A DNA stretch of 64,000 nucleotides from contig NZ_JACAOY010000037.1 of the NCBI RefSeq assembly GCF_013385985.1, forward strand, positions 376 through 64,375, given 5' to 3'. Below the pieces are notes generated by a model. That model was not told where the DNA came from. It searched no databases and saw only the letters and a program-made list of their open reading frames with translations. Every line of letters begins with the position of its first letter. Position 1 is the first letter of the stretch. The stretch comes from Pseudomonas sp. B6002. GTDB taxonomy: Bacteria; Pseudomonadota; Gammaproteobacteria; Pseudomonadales; Pseudomonadaceae. Shown here piece after piece: positions 51,911 through 61,930 of this stretch. The translations under genes and the position numbers were made by a program.

Positions 51911-52543
51911 TCATGAGACCTTCCACTCCGGCCAATGCCGCGCAAACACGGGAGCCACGACAGGGTCGGCGTCCACCTGCGCCAGGGTTTGTGCAAAGCC
52001 CGGGGCGAGGCCGTTCAACGCCTCCCGTGATTCGTCCCAACGCGACACCGCCGCCGCCATCAGGCCCAGCGCATTCGGCTCTCCGCCTGGAGAAAACAAC
52101 TGCTCGGCAAACTGGTCGGCGAACACCACCCAGGCCTGGTGCAGGTAGCGCCGGGTGCCGGTGACCAGTTGCGCCTGCACCGTTTCATTGACATTGCCCA
52201 GCCAGCGTTGCGGGTAGTCGATGATGCCGATGGCCGAGTAGCAATTGGCGGCGATGTACACCAGGCCGCGGATAACCTGGGCACGGTTGCCGCCCAGCAG
52301 GTCGGCGGCGGGAAACTCCAGGCCGAGGTGGATGAGGATCGCGGCACTTTCCGTCAGCACCTGGCCATCCGGCGTGACCAGGGTGGGCACTTGCTTGAGT
52401 GGGTTGATGCGCGCCAGTTCATCACTGCCCTCGCCCTCTGCCCACGAGGCCGCGTCGACCCGCCGCCACGGCACCGCGCAGCGCTGCAGGGCGATTTCGA
52501 TCATGCAGGAGCCGGATTCGTCGATGCCATAGAGCGTGTACAT
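51911..52543 (-). CDS. Glutathione S-transferase family protein
   Basis: A 210-residue GST. The N-terminal thioredoxin-like domain is MYTLYGIDESGSCMIEIAL with NPLKQVPTLVTPDGQVLTESAAI (cis-Pro and the glutathione Glu-Ser pair), followed by an all-helical domain. The position of the usual catalytic Ser/Cys is SGSC. Substrate unknown. It lies 12 bases after the GNAT gene on the same strand and may be co-transcribed with it. Confidence 0.88.
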   Translation of the reverse strand: MYTLYGIDESGSCMIEIALQRCAVPWRRVDAASWAEGEGSDELARINPLKQVPTLVTPDGQVLTESAAILIHLGLEFPAADLLGGNRAQVIRGLVYIAANCYSAIGIIDYPQRWLGNVNETVQAQLVTGTRRYLHQAWVVFADQFAEQLFSPGGEPNALGLMAAAVSRWDESREALNGLAPGFAQTLAQVDADPVVAPVFARHWPEWKVS

Positions 52544-52555
52544 GGGCCTTTCCTC

Positions 52556-53134
52556 CTAGCGTTGCAGTTTGGCCTGCAAACCGGCCTTCACCTGCGGCCA
52601 TTCCGAGTCGATGATGCTGAAGCGCACCGAGTTGCGCTTGCGCCCGTCGGGCATGATGCGTTCGTGGCGCACGATGCCTTCCTGCACGGCGCCCAGGCGC
52701 AGGATCGCGGCGCGGGATTTTTCGTTGAGTTCATCGGTGGTGAATTGCACGCGCACGCAGTCGAGCACTTCGAAGGCGTAGGTCAGCAACAGCAGTTTGG
52801 CTTCGGTGTTGACCGCGCTTTTTTGCGTGGATTGCGCCAGCCAAGTGTGGCCGATTTCCAGCTTGCGGTTGACCCGGTCGACTTTCCAGAACCGCGTGCT
52901 GCCCACTACCTGGCCGCTGTCACGGCGCACGATGGTGAACGGAATGACGGTGCCGGCATCACGCCCAGCCAGGGCGGTGTCGATGTACTTATCGACGGTG
53001 TCCGGCCCCGGGACGTTGGTGACCTTGAGGTTCCACAGTTCGCCATCGGCGGCGGCGTCGAGCAAGGCGGCCTTGTGGTCGCGGAGCAGGGGCTGGAGTT
53101 CGACCGTGGTGCCGGTCAGGGTGATCTGGGTCAT
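52556..53134 (-). CDS. RimJ/RimL-type GNAT acetyltransferase
   Basis: A 192-residue GNAT enzyme of the ribosomal-protein N-acetyltransferase type: VVGSTRFWKVDRVNRKLEIGHTWLAQSTQKSAVNTEAKLLLL and VQFTTDELNEKSRAAILRLGAVQEG are the family motifs. The target (protein N-terminus, amino acid or antibiotic) is unknown. It sits between polB and the GST gene on the minus strand. Confidence 0.87.
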   Translation of the reverse strand: MTQITLTGTTVELQPLLRDHKAALLDAAADGELWNLKVTNVPGPDTVDKYIDTALAGRDAGTVIPFTIVRRDSGQVVGSTRFWKVDRVNRKLEIGHTWLAQSTQKSAVNTEAKLLLLTYAFEVLDCVRVQFTTDELNEKSRAAILRLGAVQEGIVRHERIMPDGRKRNSVRFSIIDSEWPQVKAGLQAKLQR

Positions 53135-53203
53135 GGAGGCGCTGCCGTCTGAGGGTCGTCAGAGACAGAGAGTGCAGGCTGGCGCCCGCACGAATCAAGC
53201 GTT

Positions 53204-55561
53204 TTAAAACAGGCCCATCTGCCCACCCACCAAGGTGCTGAAATCGTCGTCCACGAACGGCAGGATCGCGTCGGCCACCGGTTGCAATTGCCGCGTGACG
53301 TAGTGGTCGTAGTCGATGGGCGCCTGGCGCACTTCCAGCGGTTCGGGGCCATTGACGCTGATCACGTAGCTGATCCAGCCACCGCGCTGGTACTGCCGCG
53401 GACGCCCCAGACGGTCGTTGTAGTCATCCGCCAGGCGTGCGGCACGCACATGGGGCGGCACATTGCGCTCGTAGTCGTCGAGTTTGCGGCGCAGGCGCTT
53501 GCGGTAGATCAGCAGGTCGTCCAACTCGCCGCTCAGGGTGCGCCGCACGTAGTCGCGCACGTAGTCCTGATGGGGCTGGCGATGGAAGATGCGCTGATAA
53601 AGCTCCTGCTGGAACTGTCGCGCCAGGGGCGACCAGTCGCTGCGCACGGTCTCCAGGCCTTTGTAGACCATTTCTTCGCTGCCATCGCCGCGCACCACCA
53701 GGCCGGCGTAGCGCTTTTTGCTGCCCTCCTCCGCGCCACGGATGGTCGGCATAAGGAAGCGGCTGAAGTGGGTTTCGTACTGCAATTCCAAGGCGCTTTG
53801 CAGGCCGAACTCAGTGCGCAAGTGCTCGCACCACCAGTTGTTGACGTGCTGCACCAGCGCCTGGCCGATGCGGCTGGCGTCGTCCTGGGAATGGGCACTG
53901 CCCAGCCACACAAACGTCGAGTCGGTGTCGCCGTAGATCACCTCATATCCCTGGGCTTCAACCAGCGCGCGGGTCTGGCGCATGATCTGGTGGCCGCGCA
54001 TCGTGATCGAGGACGCAAGCCGAGTATCGAAGAAGCGACAGCCGCTGGAGCCCAGCACACCGTAGAAGGCGTTCATGATGATTTTGAGGGCCTGGGACAA
54101 CGGCGCGTTGTGTTCGCGCTTGGCCACTTCGCGCCCTTCGGAAACCCGCGCGACGATGGACGGCAGACAGTGCCGGGTGCGGGAGAAACGCGCACCGCGA
54201 AAGCCTTCCACCGACTCGCTGTCGTCGGGGTGCTTGAGGCCTTCGACCAGGCCCACCGGGTCGATGAGAAAGCTGCGGATGATCGACGGGTAGAGGCTTT
54301 TGTAGTCGAGCACCAGCACTGATTCGTAGAGGCCGGGGCGCGAGTCCATGACAAACCCACCGGGGCTGGCCTGAGGCGGTTTGTCGCCCAGGTTTGGCGC
54401 GACGAAGCCCTGGCGGTGCATCAGCGGCATGTACAGGTGGGTGAACGCGGCGACGGAACCGCCGCTGCGGTCGGCCGGCAAGCCGGTGACGCTGGCCCGT
54501 TCGAGCAGGAACTTGAGCAGTTCGGTCTTCTCGAAAATCCGCGTGACCAGCTCGCAGTCCTTGAGGTTGTAGCGTGCCAGCGCGGGCTTGTCCTCGGCGA
54601 ACATGCGGTTGATTTCGTCCATGCGCTGGTACGGCGTGGAGATGTCCTTGCCCTCGCCGAGCAAGGTTTGCGCGACGTTTTCCAGGCTGAAGGATTCAAA
54701 ACTCCAGGTGGCCGAACGCAGGGCTTCGATGCCGTCGATGATCAGCCGCCCTGCCGCCGCCGCAAAGAAATGCGTGCGGCTACCGTGCTCGCGCCAGGCC
54801 ATGGGCTCGTCGCCCCGGCCGAGCATCAACGGCACCTTGAGGCGCTGGGCATGTTCGTGGAGCACCCGCAGGTCAAACTGCACCAGGTTCCAGCCGATGA
54901 TTGCATCGGGGTCATGCTGGGCCAGCCATTGGTTAAGGCGTTCGAGCAACTGGGCACGGGTGTCGCAGTAATCGAGCTTGAAGTCGACCGCGTCGACCTT
55001 GTTCGGCGGGCCGAGCATGTACACCTGGCGCTCGCCGCAGCCTTCGAGGGCGATGGAATAGAGGTCGCCCTGGGCGGTGGTCTCGATGTCCAGGGACACC
55101 AGCTTGAGCGGCGGACGGTAGTCGGGGGCGGGCTTCATCTGCGCCTCGGACAGCGCACCGTTGGCGTCAGGGGTGCCGCCGAACCACACCGGGGCGGTGA
55201 TGAAGCGCTCCATCATGTAGCGCTCGGGCGGGCGCACGTCGCCTTCATAGACATCGACACCGGCTGCGCGCAGGCGCTTTTCCACGTCCATGGCCTGGCG
55301 GTGCTGGCGGGTGTAGAGGCCCAACACCGGGCGATGATGAAAGTCCTGCAACTGCAGCGGGCGCAGCTCGATGTCGCGCTCGCCCTTGAGCAACCAGTCC
55401 AGCGGCTTGCGGTGGGCCTCGGGGATAAACATCACCGACGTCTGCATGGGGAGTCGGATAAACCTCGGGCCGGCGTCGGTGGCCAGCCAGAAGCTGACCT
55501 CCGTGCCCATCGGGGTATCGCGCCAATGCCGGGTCAGGACAAAACCCTGCTGTAAATCCAC
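53204..55561 (-). CDS. polB: DNA polymerase II (family B)
   Basis: A 785-residue family B polymerase, near the E. coli PolB length of 783. The exonuclease ExoI motif is LVSLDIETT, ExoII is [14 protein letters not shown], and polymerase motif A is [14 protein letters not shown]. Motif B lies around the stretch ending [15 protein letters not shown], and motif C is [12 protein letters not shown] with the two catalytic Asp. Role is translesion and repair synthesis, SOS-regulated in E. coli. I saw no clear LexA box in the gap to 55778. Complete. Confidence 0.95.
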   Translation of the reverse strand: MDLQQGFVLTRHWRDTPMGTEVSFWLATDAGPRFIRLPMQTSVMFIPEAHRKPLDWLLKGERDIELRPLQLQDFHHRPVLGLYTRQHRQAMDVEKRLRAAGVDVYEGDVRPPERYMMERFITAPVWFGGTPDANGALSEAQMKPAPDYRPPLKLVSLDIETTAQGDLYSIALEGCGERQVYMLGPPNKVDAVDFKLDYCDTRAQLLERLNQWLAQHDPDAIIGWNLVQFDLRVLHEHAQRLKVPLMLGRGDEPMAWREHGSRTHFFAAAAGRLIIDGIEALRSATWSFESFSLENVAQTLLGEGKDISTPYQRMDEINRMFAEDKPALARYNLKDCELVTRIFEKTELLKFLLERASVTGLPADRSGGSVAAFTHLYMPLMHRQGFVAPNLGDKPPQASPGGFVMDSRPGLYESVLVLDYKSLYPSIIRSFLIDPVGLVEGLKHPDDSESVEGFRGARFSRTRHCLPSIVARVSEGREVAKREHNAPLSQALKIIMNAFYGVLGSSGCRFFDTRLASSITMRGHQIMRQTRALVEAQGYEVIYGDTDSTFVWLGSAHSQDDASRIGQALVQHVNNWWCEHLRTEFGLQSALELQYETHFSRFLMPTIRGAEEGSKKRYAGLVVRGDGSEEMVYKGLETVRSDWSPLARQFQQELYQRIFHRQPHQDYVRDYVRRTLSGELDDLLIYRKRLRRKLDDYERNVPPHVRAARLADDYNDRLGRPRQYQRGGWISYVISVNGPEPLEVRQAPIDYDHYVTRQLQPVADAILPFVDDDFSTLVGGQMGLF

Positions 55562-55674
55562 CGTACCGCACCTCTGGAATCGCTTTCAGGGCGTGATTCT
55601 ACTCGGCATCTGCACAAACGCGGCACGTTAACGCGCACGCAGACTGCAATCCGACAAATTTGTTGCAAAACATT

Positions 55675-55693
55675 AATAACAATCACTATCATT
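55675..55693 (+). promoter_or_regulatory. Fur box before the ferrichrome-type receptor
   Basis: AATAACAATCACTATCATT matches the repeated Fur consensus AATGATAATCATTATCATT at 16 of 19 positions. It lies 85 bp before the receptor start. Confidence 0.75.
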
Positions 55694-55777
55694 TGCACCG
55701 GAGTCGTATCGCGCAGCGAGGACGCGCAACGTTGTTGCCCTATTCCTCACAGTGACGGTTCGCCGTCAGGATCGACC

Positions 55778-58009
55778 ATGCCCACCCGTACCCGACTTTC
55801 TGTGCCGTTTCGCCCCACCCTGCTCGCCCTTTGCTGCTCCCTGAGCCTTGGCGCTCACGCTGCCGCCCCCGTCACCCCGCAGGATGCGAACAACAGTCAG
55901 GACGGCAACACCCTGGAATTGGGCGCCACCCAGATCAATGCCGATGCGCCAACGGCTAGCGCCCTGCCCCCGGTCTACGCCGGTGGCCAAGTGGCACGCG
56001 GTGGCCAGTTGGGTGTGCTGGGCAACCAGGACATCATGGACGTGCCGTTCAGCCTGTCTTCCTACACCGAAAAACTGATTCGCGACCAGCAGGCGCAAAC
56101 CGTCGGCGATGTGTTGCTCAATGACTCCTCGGTGCGCCAGGCGTCGGGGTATGCCAACCAATCGCAAGCCTTTGTGATTCGTGGCCTGCCGCTCAATGGC
56201 GACGATATCTCGTTCAACGGCCTGTACGGCATCGTGCCGCGCCAGCTCATGTCCACCGACGCGCTGGAACGGGTTGAAGTATTCAAGGGCCCCAATGCCT
56301 TTATCAATGGCGTAACCCCAGGCGGTTCAGGCATTGGTGGCGGTGTGAACCTGCAACCCAAGCGCGCCGACGACGTGCCGCTGCGCCGCTTCAGCACCGA
56401 CATCAGCAACGACGGCCGGGTGGGCGAACACCTGGACATCGGCCAGCGCTTCGGCGAAGACAACCGTTTCGGCGCGCGGGTGAACCTTTCCCAGCGCGAA
56501 GGCGATACCGGCGTGGACGACGAAAGCCAGCGCTCGAAGCTGTTCTCGGTCGGCCTGGACTACCGTGGTGATGCCCTGCGCTTGTCGGGAGACTTCGTGT
56601 ACCAGAAACAGCAAGTCAACGGCGGGCGCAACTCGGTGTTCCTCGGCAAGACACTGACCCACATTCCTGACGCGCCTTCGGCCGACACCAACTACGCGCC
56701 AAGCTGGGCGACCACCAGCCTGGAGGACACCTTCGGCATGCTGCGTGGCGAGTACGACCTCAACGATAACTGGACCGCCTACATCGCAGGCGGCGCCAAG
56801 CACACCAACGAGATCGGGCGTTACTCCTCGACCACCGTGAACGACACGCTGGGCAACGCCACCGTGACCGGCTCGCGCATCGCCCACCAGGAAGACAACA
56901 CCAGCCTGATGGCAGGCCTCAACGGCAAGTTCCAGACCGGCGCCGTCAGCCACAAGCTGAACGTCGGTTTGACCGGGATCTGGACCCAGTCTCGCAATGC
57001 CTACGACTTCGACTTCACCGAGCACGCCAGCAATATCTACAACCCGGTCGACGTGGCGCAGCCGGTCAAGGGCAGCTTCACGGGCGGCGACATGAACGAC
57101 CCGGGCATTACCGCCAAGACCTTCGCCCGCAGTGCCGCAGTATCGGACACCTTTGGTTTCCTGGATGACCGCGTGCTGTTCACCGCCGGCCTGCGTCGCC
57201 AGGAACTGGTGGTACAGGGATATGCCTACGGTACCGGCGAACGCACGGCCAACTACAACAAGGGCATCACCACGCCGGTGTACGGCCTGGTGTTCAAGCC
57301 GTGGGACCATGTGTCGTTCTATGCCAACCACATCGAAGGCCTGGCGTCCGGGCCGACCGCGCCGACGACCTTTGCCGGCGCCAACGTGACCAACAAGAAC
57401 CAGACCTTTGCACCCGCCCGCTCGAAACAGACCGAGGCCGGTGTGAAGGTGGACATGGGCAGCTACGGCGCAACGCTGGGCGTGTACCGCATCGAACAAC
57501 CGACCCAGGGTTACTCCGAGCTGAACGGGGATGGCACCGCAACGTTTGTGTTCCAGGGTGAGCAGGTCAACAAGGGCGTCGAGTTGAACGTCTTCGGCGA
57601 GCCCGTTGCCGGCCTGCGCCTGCTGGGCGGTGCGACGATCATCCACACCGAAGTCAGCGGTACCGCGGGCGGCGCCAATGACGGCAACCGTGCGGTCGGC
57701 GTGCCTTCGTTCCAGCTCAACGCCGGGGTGGATTGGGATGTGCCAGGCCTGCAAGGCGTGACGGTCAACGGCCGCATGCTGCGTACCGGTGGCCAGTACG
57801 CCGACGCCGCCAACAACTTGAGCCTGCCAACGTGGAACCGTTTCGATGTGGGTGCACGCTACAGCTTCAAGGTGCAACAGCGTGACGTGACGCTGGGCGC
57901 GACCGTGGAGAACGTCGCGAACACCAAGTATTGGGAGTCGGCACTCGGGGGTTACCTGACCCAGGGCGATCCACGTGTGGCCAAGCTGTCAGCCACGGTG
58001 GACTTCTAA
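55778..58009 (+). CDS. TonB-dependent siderophore receptor, FcuA/ferrichrome-like, no STN domain
   Basis: A 743-residue outer-membrane receptor. Signal peptide 1-28, TonB-box-like TLELGATQIN, plug motifs VPFSLSSYTEKLIRDQQAQTVGDVLLNDSSVR and ALERVEVFKGPNAFINGVTPGGSGIGGGVNLQPKR, and a barrel ending SATVDF. Unlike the other three receptors it has no signalling domain and no sigma/FecR partner, so it is probably controlled only by Fur. Closest in type to FcuA-like ferrichrome receptors; the ligand is inferred. Confidence 0.9.
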   Translation: MPTRTRLSVPFRPTLLALCCSLSLGAHAAAPVTPQDANNSQDGNTLELGATQINADAPTASALPPVYAGGQVARGGQLGVLGNQDIMDVPFSLSSYTEKLIRDQQAQTVGDVLLNDSSVRQASGYANQSQAFVIRGLPLNGDDISFNGLYGIVPRQLMSTDALERVEVFKGPNAFINGVTPGGSGIGGGVNLQPKRADDVPLRRFSTDISNDGRVGEHLDIGQRFGEDNRFGARVNLSQREGDTGVDDESQRSKLFSVGLDYRGDALRLSGDFVYQKQQVNGGRNSVFLGKTLTHIPDAPSADTNYAPSWATTSLEDTFGMLRGEYDLNDNWTAYIAGGAKHTNEIGRYSSTTVNDTLGNATVTGSRIAHQEDNTSLMAGLNGKFQTGAVSHKLNVGLTGIWTQSRNAYDFDFTEHASNIYNPVDVAQPVKGSFTGGDMNDPGITAKTFARSAAVSDTFGFLDDRVLFTAGLRRQELVVQGYAYGTGERTANYNKGITTPVYGLVFKPWDHVSFYANHIEGLASGPTAPTTFAGANVTNKNQTFAPARSKQTEAGVKVDMGSYGATLGVYRIEQPTQGYSELNGDGTATFVFQGEQVNKGVELNVFGEPVAGLRLLGGATIIHTEVSGTAGGANDGNRAVGVPSFQLNAGVDWDVPGLQGVTVNGRMLRTGGQYADAANNLSLPTWNRFDVGARYSFKVQQRDVTLGATVENVANTKYWESALGGYLTQGDPRVAKLSATVDF

Positions 58010-58022
58010 ACGTTTGACTGGA

Positions 58023-58059
58023 TGGCGAGCCGGTGCAGTTGCGCATCGCTGGCTCGCCA
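58023..58059 (+). terminator. Possible hairpin terminator after the receptor
   Basis: TGGCGAGCC pairs with GGCTCGCCA across a 19-base loop, 14 bases after the receptor stop. There is no T tract, so it may instead be an mRNA-stabilising hairpin. Confidence 0.4.
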
Positions 58060-58096
58060 CTAGACTCAGGGCTTCACTCACAGGGAAGTCCACTCA

Positions 58097-58681
58097 ATGA
58101 AAGCAATTCGCACGCTTCGCCAGGCCATTGCCCTGGCCACACTCCTGGCAGCCGGCAACCTCGCCTACGCCGCCGATATCCCGCTGTCCAAATCCCTTGA
58201 AGCCGATGAAGTGACCACCAAGGTGCTGTCGGTGGATGCCGCCAAGCATCAAGTGGTGCTTGCTGGCGCCCAAGGCAACCCGGTGCATGTGCAGCTCAGC
58301 GAGGATGCCAAGGACCTGGGCAATCTCAAGGTGGGCGATCAAGTTAAAGTGCTGACCACCCATTCGGTTGCGGCCGTGCTCGACACCGACGTCGACAAAA
58401 GCGCCCCGGATGCCAGCGAAAAAACCGGTGTGATCCGCGCGACCGCCGACAACCCGAACCCGGGCGGTGCGGCGTTCCGCCAGGTGCAGGTGCAGTTGAA
58501 GATCACCCATATCGACTTGAAGAAAAACCAGGTCACCCTGGAAAACCCGACGGGGGCGACCAAGGTGCTGAATGTGGAAAAACCGGAGATCCGTGCAGGG
58601 CTTAAAGACCTCAAGGTGGGGCAGAGTGTGCTGGTGACCTTCACCGATACCCTGGAAATCACCACGGCCCACGAAGGCTGA
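58097..58681 (+). CDS. Periplasmic protein of unknown function with a duplicated beta-rich domain
   Basis: A 194-residue exported protein (signal peptide 1-26, ending AYAAD) that I do not recognise. It contains two related halves: about 40-92 (TTKVLSVDAAKHQVVL...LGNLKVGDQVKVLTTHS) and about 132-186 (ITHIDLKKNQVTLEN...LKDLKVGQSVLVTFTD). Each half is strand-rich with a central LKVG turn, suggesting two small barrel-like domains of the OB/CusF size. No metal-binding cluster is visible. It lies between the Fur-regulated receptor and a REP element. Confidence 0.7.
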   Translation: MKAIRTLRQAIALATLLAAGNLAYAADIPLSKSLEADEVTTKVLSVDAAKHQVVLAGAQGNPVHVQLSEDAKDLGNLKVGDQVKVLTTHSVAAVLDTDVDKSAPDASEKTGVIRATADNPNPGGAAFRQVQVQLKITHIDLKKNQVTLENPTGATKVLNVEKPEIRAGLKDLKVGQSVLVTFTDTLEITTAHEG

Positions 58682-58686
58682 CAGCT

Positions 58687-58777
58687 TGTAGTGAGCGGGC
58701 TTGCCCCGCGCGGCGGTGTGTCTGGTAAGTATGATGCGCCTGATGCGCCGCCGCGCGGGGCAAGCCCGCTCACTACA
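58687..58777. repeat. Paired inverted REP element, second type
   Basis: TGTAGTGAGCGGGCTTGCCC at the left and GGGCAAGCCCGCTCACTACA at the right. The arms begin TGTAGTGAG rather than TGTGGGAG or GTAGGAG, a different subtype from the other four doublets. It lies between convergent genes. Confidence 0.9.
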
Positions 58778-58792
58778 GTGTGTAGGGGGAGG

Positions 58793-59251
58793 TCAGGCCT
58801 GGTTGAGGTAGGTTTCGATGTTGCCCATTTGTTCGTCCCAGCCTCGGGAGTTCATCTTGAAGGCTTTTTGGCGACGGGCTTCGGGCACCGCATTAAACCC
58901 CGATTCCACCACACGGAGCAGAATGCCAGGGGCACGGTCTTCGAGGGTGAATTCGACCAGCGTGGGCGTCTCCTTGTCGTAATCGACCTCCTTCTCGACC
59001 GCGTAAGGGTGCCACCAGAAAGAAAACAGGGTTTGCGGCAGGATGCGTTCGATCCTGGCCTTCCAGACCACGTGCTCGTAACCCGGGTAAGTGATCGGCG
59101 CTTCGAGGGTTTCCCCCGCTGCGAAGGCTTTGCCCTTGAGGGCGATACCGAACCAGCTGCCAAACTGTTCGGCATCGGTGAGTGCCTCCCACACCTGTTT
59201 GCGTGAAGCATTGAGCAGGACTTTTCGTTCGATGCGATCTAGTACGTGCAT
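58793..59251 (-). CDS. SRPBCC (AHSA1-like) family protein
   Basis: A 152-residue START-like/AHSA1-type protein: RIERKVLLNASRKQVWEALTDAEQFGSWFG is the typical opening, and VEFTLEDRAPGILLRVVESGF the central strands. These bind hydrophobic ligands in a deep cavity; the ligand is unknown. Family members often sit beside an ArsR repressor gene, but none is present here. A GGAGGTGACTT ribosome site precedes the ATG. Confidence 0.88.
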   Translation of the reverse strand: MHVLDRIERKVLLNASRKQVWEALTDAEQFGSWFGIALKGKAFAAGETLEAPITYPGYEHVVWKARIERILPQTLFSFWWHPYAVEKEVDYDKETPTLVEFTLEDRAPGILLRVVESGFNAVPEARRQKAFKMNSRGWDEQMGNIETYLNQA

Positions 59252-59330
59252 AAGTCACCTCCTCCATTGACAGTAGGCGACATCGACCAATGCGCAACCT
59301 TTTCGGCCGCGCACTGGCAGTGCTAGACCC

Positions 59331-61829
59331 TCAGAATTTCCACTTGGCGTTGACCATCGCGTTGCGCGGCTCGCCGTAGGAGCCGGAGTTGAACGTGCCC
59401 ATGCCGTCGTAGTATTTCTTGTCAAACAGGTTGTTGACGTTCAGCCCCACGGACAGGTGCTCGTCCACCTGGTAGTTGGCCAGCAGGCCCACCACGGCGA
59501 ACGGGTCTTGCACGGCCTTGTAGTAAGGCCCGGTGTAGTTGATTTGCGAGGTGGCATACATCTCGCTTTGCCAGGTGACATTGCCGCCCACGGTCAGACG
59601 GTTCAGTGCGCCAGGCAGGCGATAAGAGGTGCCGAGCTTGAACAGGTTGATCGGCTGGTTGACCTGCACACGCTCGCCGTCCTTGGAATGGGACTCGCGG
59701 TAGGTATAACCGCCAAACACGTTCCAGCCTGCGGCGATCTCACCGGAAATCTCGGTTTCGACACCCCGCGTGGTGGTGCCGGCGATGGCTTTGTACACGG
59801 TTTTCCCGCTGGCATCGTTACCCGAATCGGCCGCCGTGTTCTTCTGCTCGATGTCGAACAGGGCGATGCTCGCGTTCAGCGCGCCGTCGAAGAATTCACC
59901 CTTGAGGCCGATCTCGTAGTTGTCCCCTTCCAGCGGTGCCAGCGAGCTGCCGCTGGCGGTTTTGTAGAAGGTCTGTGGCAGGAAGATGCTGGTGTAGCTG
60001 GCGTAGACCGAGTAGGTGTCGTTGAGGTCATAGATAATGCCGGCGTAGGGTGTGACGACCCCGCTCTTCTTGGTTTTGTCGGTGGTTTGCGAGTAAGGCG
60101 CGTAGTTCGTCACCTCATCGAGCTGCTTCCACCAGCTGACGCGGGTGCCGAGAATGAGGGTCAGCGGGTCCAGCGGTTTCAAACGCAGCGCGCCGTACAC
60201 ACCGGTCTGTTGCAGCGTGGTCACCGCCCCCCCGACTTCGTTGTAGGAACGGCGTCCAAACTGTCGGCCATCCCAACTGAAGATATTGTCGACATCACCG
60301 TAATCACCGTCCTGGCCGGCCAGCGTACTGCTGTAGTTGGGGAAATTCAGGTGGGTATGCGTCGAGCTCGCGCCCACCACCAACTCGTGCTCACGACCGC
60401 CCAGCTGGAACGGGCCATTGGCGTAGACATCCAGCGTGTCCTGGGTCTGGTAGCTGTCGAGGCGATAGATGAACGCCCCGGCGCCTTGGCCGGTGACCGG
60501 GTCCGGGTAGCCGCCACTGGCGGAAGCACCCTGCCCTTTGCGATAGGAATACTGATGGCTATAGGCCGTTTTCAGGCTCCAATCGTTGTCCAGTTTATGG
60601 TCCAGCATCGTGGTGAAGGTGTAGCTGGTGTTGTCCATGTAGCTGGAACGTGAAGCCGGGTTGAATGAGCGGGAAAAGTTCGTCTGCTTGCCATTGTTGT
60701 AGAACAACGGGATATGCCCGTAGCTGCTGCCGTTGGCGTCGTTGTTCTGGTAATCCAGGCTGGTGCGCAGGGTGGTGGTGTCGTTCAGGTCGATATCGAG
60801 CGCGCCATACATCACGCGCTTGTCTTCCTTGTACCAGTCCACGAAGGAGCGCTGCTTCTGGTACGCCGCGACAAAGCGGCCGCGCACATTGCCGGTTTCC
60901 GTCAGTGGGCCGGACACATCCACTTCAGAGCGGTAACGGTCCCATGCGCCCGCCTCTCCCGAAAGGTGGGCCTGGAAGTCTTTGGTCGGACGCTTGCGTA
61001 CCAGGTTGATGACGGCGGAGGGCGTGCCGGCACCGCTCATCAAGCCGGTGGCTCCGCGCACCACCTCGACACGGTCGTAGATCGCCATGTCCGAGAGCGG
61101 GCCGATGTACTGCTGGGATTCGTTGGCGATCTGGGACGGGATACCGTCGTACTGGAAGTTCTGGATCTCGAAACCACGGGAGTAAAACGAGTAGCGCTCG
61201 CTGTCGCGGTGGTTGCTGCTGATGCCCGGGGTAAAAGCCAGCACTTCGTTGAGCGTGGACAGGTGCTGGTCGTCCATCAGTTGGCGAGTGACCACGCTGA
61301 CCGACTGTGGCGTTTCGCGCAGGGACAGCGGCAGTTTGGACGCAGTGCTGGTGGCACCGGTGGTGTAGGAACCGGTGCTTTCGGTGGTCAGGCCCAGCCC
61401 TTCGGCGTTGATGCTGGTGGCGCCCAGGGTCAAGGCACCACCGCTGGTCTGGGGCGCCAGGCCATAGCTGCCGTCATTGTTGGCTGCCAGGGCCAGATTG
61501 CTGCCGGCCAACAGTCGGGCAAACCCTTGTTCGACGCTGTAAGTCCCCTGCAGGCCGGCGCTTTGCTTGCCAGCCGTGAGGCCGGAGTCGAACGACAACA
61601 CCACGCCGGCATCGCTGGCAAAGCGGCTCAGCACCGAACCCAGTGGGCCGGGCGCGATCGCGAAGGCTTTTTGCTGGCTCGCGGCAACGGCACTGGAACC
61701 ACTGGCAAACAACGGGGCCAGCAGCCCGGCTTGTACCATCAGCGACACGCCGAACAACGCGACCTGCAAAGGCTTTTTGCGAAATGACCGAAGGGGTGGG
61801 TTGGCGGCTGAAGTAGGCCCTGCGCGCAT
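59331..61829 (-). CDS. TonB-dependent siderophore receptor with STN domain (FhuE/FpvA-like)
   Basis: An 832-residue outer-membrane receptor. An Arg/Lys-rich long signal region is followed by the STN domain (FAIAPGPLGSVLSRFASDAGVVLSFD), TonB-box-like ALTLGATSIN, and plug motifs LRETPQSVSVVTRQLMDDQ and YDRVEVVRGATGLMSGAGTPSAVINLVRKRP. The barrel ends NAKWKF. AGGAG lies 7 bases before the ATG at 61829; the longer frame to 61895 is unlikely. It is the third member of a sigma / FecR / receptor set on the minus strand. Hydroxamate-type ligand is a guess from the class. Confidence 0.9.
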   Translation of the reverse strand: MRAGPTSAANPPLRSFRKKPLQVALFGVSLMVQAGLLAPLFASGSSAVAASQQKAFAIAPGPLGSVLSRFASDAGVVLSFDSGLTAGKQSAGLQGTYSVEQGFARLLAGSNLALAANNDGSYGLAPQTSGGALTLGATSINAEGLGLTTESTGSYTTGATSTASKLPLSLRETPQSVSVVTRQLMDDQHLSTLNEVLAFTPGISSNHRDSERYSFYSRGFEIQNFQYDGIPSQIANESQQYIGPLSDMAIYDRVEVVRGATGLMSGAGTPSAVINLVRKRPTKDFQAHLSGEAGAWDRYRSEVDVSGPLTETGNVRGRFVAAYQKQRSFVDWYKEDKRVMYGALDIDLNDTTTLRTSLDYQNNDANGSSYGHIPLFYNNGKQTNFSRSFNPASRSSYMDNTSYTFTTMLDHKLDNDWSLKTAYSHQYSYRKGQGASASGGYPDPVTGQGAGAFIYRLDSYQTQDTLDVYANGPFQLGGREHELVVGASSTHTHLNFPNYSSTLAGQDGDYGDVDNIFSWDGRQFGRRSYNEVGGAVTTLQQTGVYGALRLKPLDPLTLILGTRVSWWKQLDEVTNYAPYSQTTDKTKKSGVVTPYAGIIYDLNDTYSVYASYTSIFLPQTFYKTASGSSLAPLEGDNYEIGLKGEFFDGALNASIALFDIEQKNTAADSGNDASGKTVYKAIAGTTTRGVETEISGEIAAGWNVFGGYTYRESHSKDGERVQVNQPINLFKLGTSYRLPGALNRLTVGGNVTWQSEMYATSQINYTGPYYKAVQDPFAVVGLLANYQVDEHLSVGLNVNNLFDKKYYDGMGTFNSGSYGEPRNAMVNAKWKF

Positions 61830-61911
61830 GTTGACTCCTGGGGGTTTGAAACGAATGAAGGGGGTTTGCAGGAGGAGTCGAACGAGGTGCAGCAAATCGA
61901 CAACGGTGGTT

Positions 61912-61930
61912 GATAATTGTTTTCAGTTTC
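61912..61930. promoter_or_regulatory. Possible Fur box before the third signalling receptor
   Basis: GATAATTGTTTTCAGTTTC matches GATAATGATAATCATTATC at 13 of 19 positions, with a perfect left hexamer. It lies 82 bp before the receptor start and touches the stop codon of the FecR-like gene. Confidence 0.4.

Noticed and set aside
55562-55674. Possible LexA box for SOS control of polB
   Set aside because: No CTG-N10-CAG with a good match was seen near the polB start.
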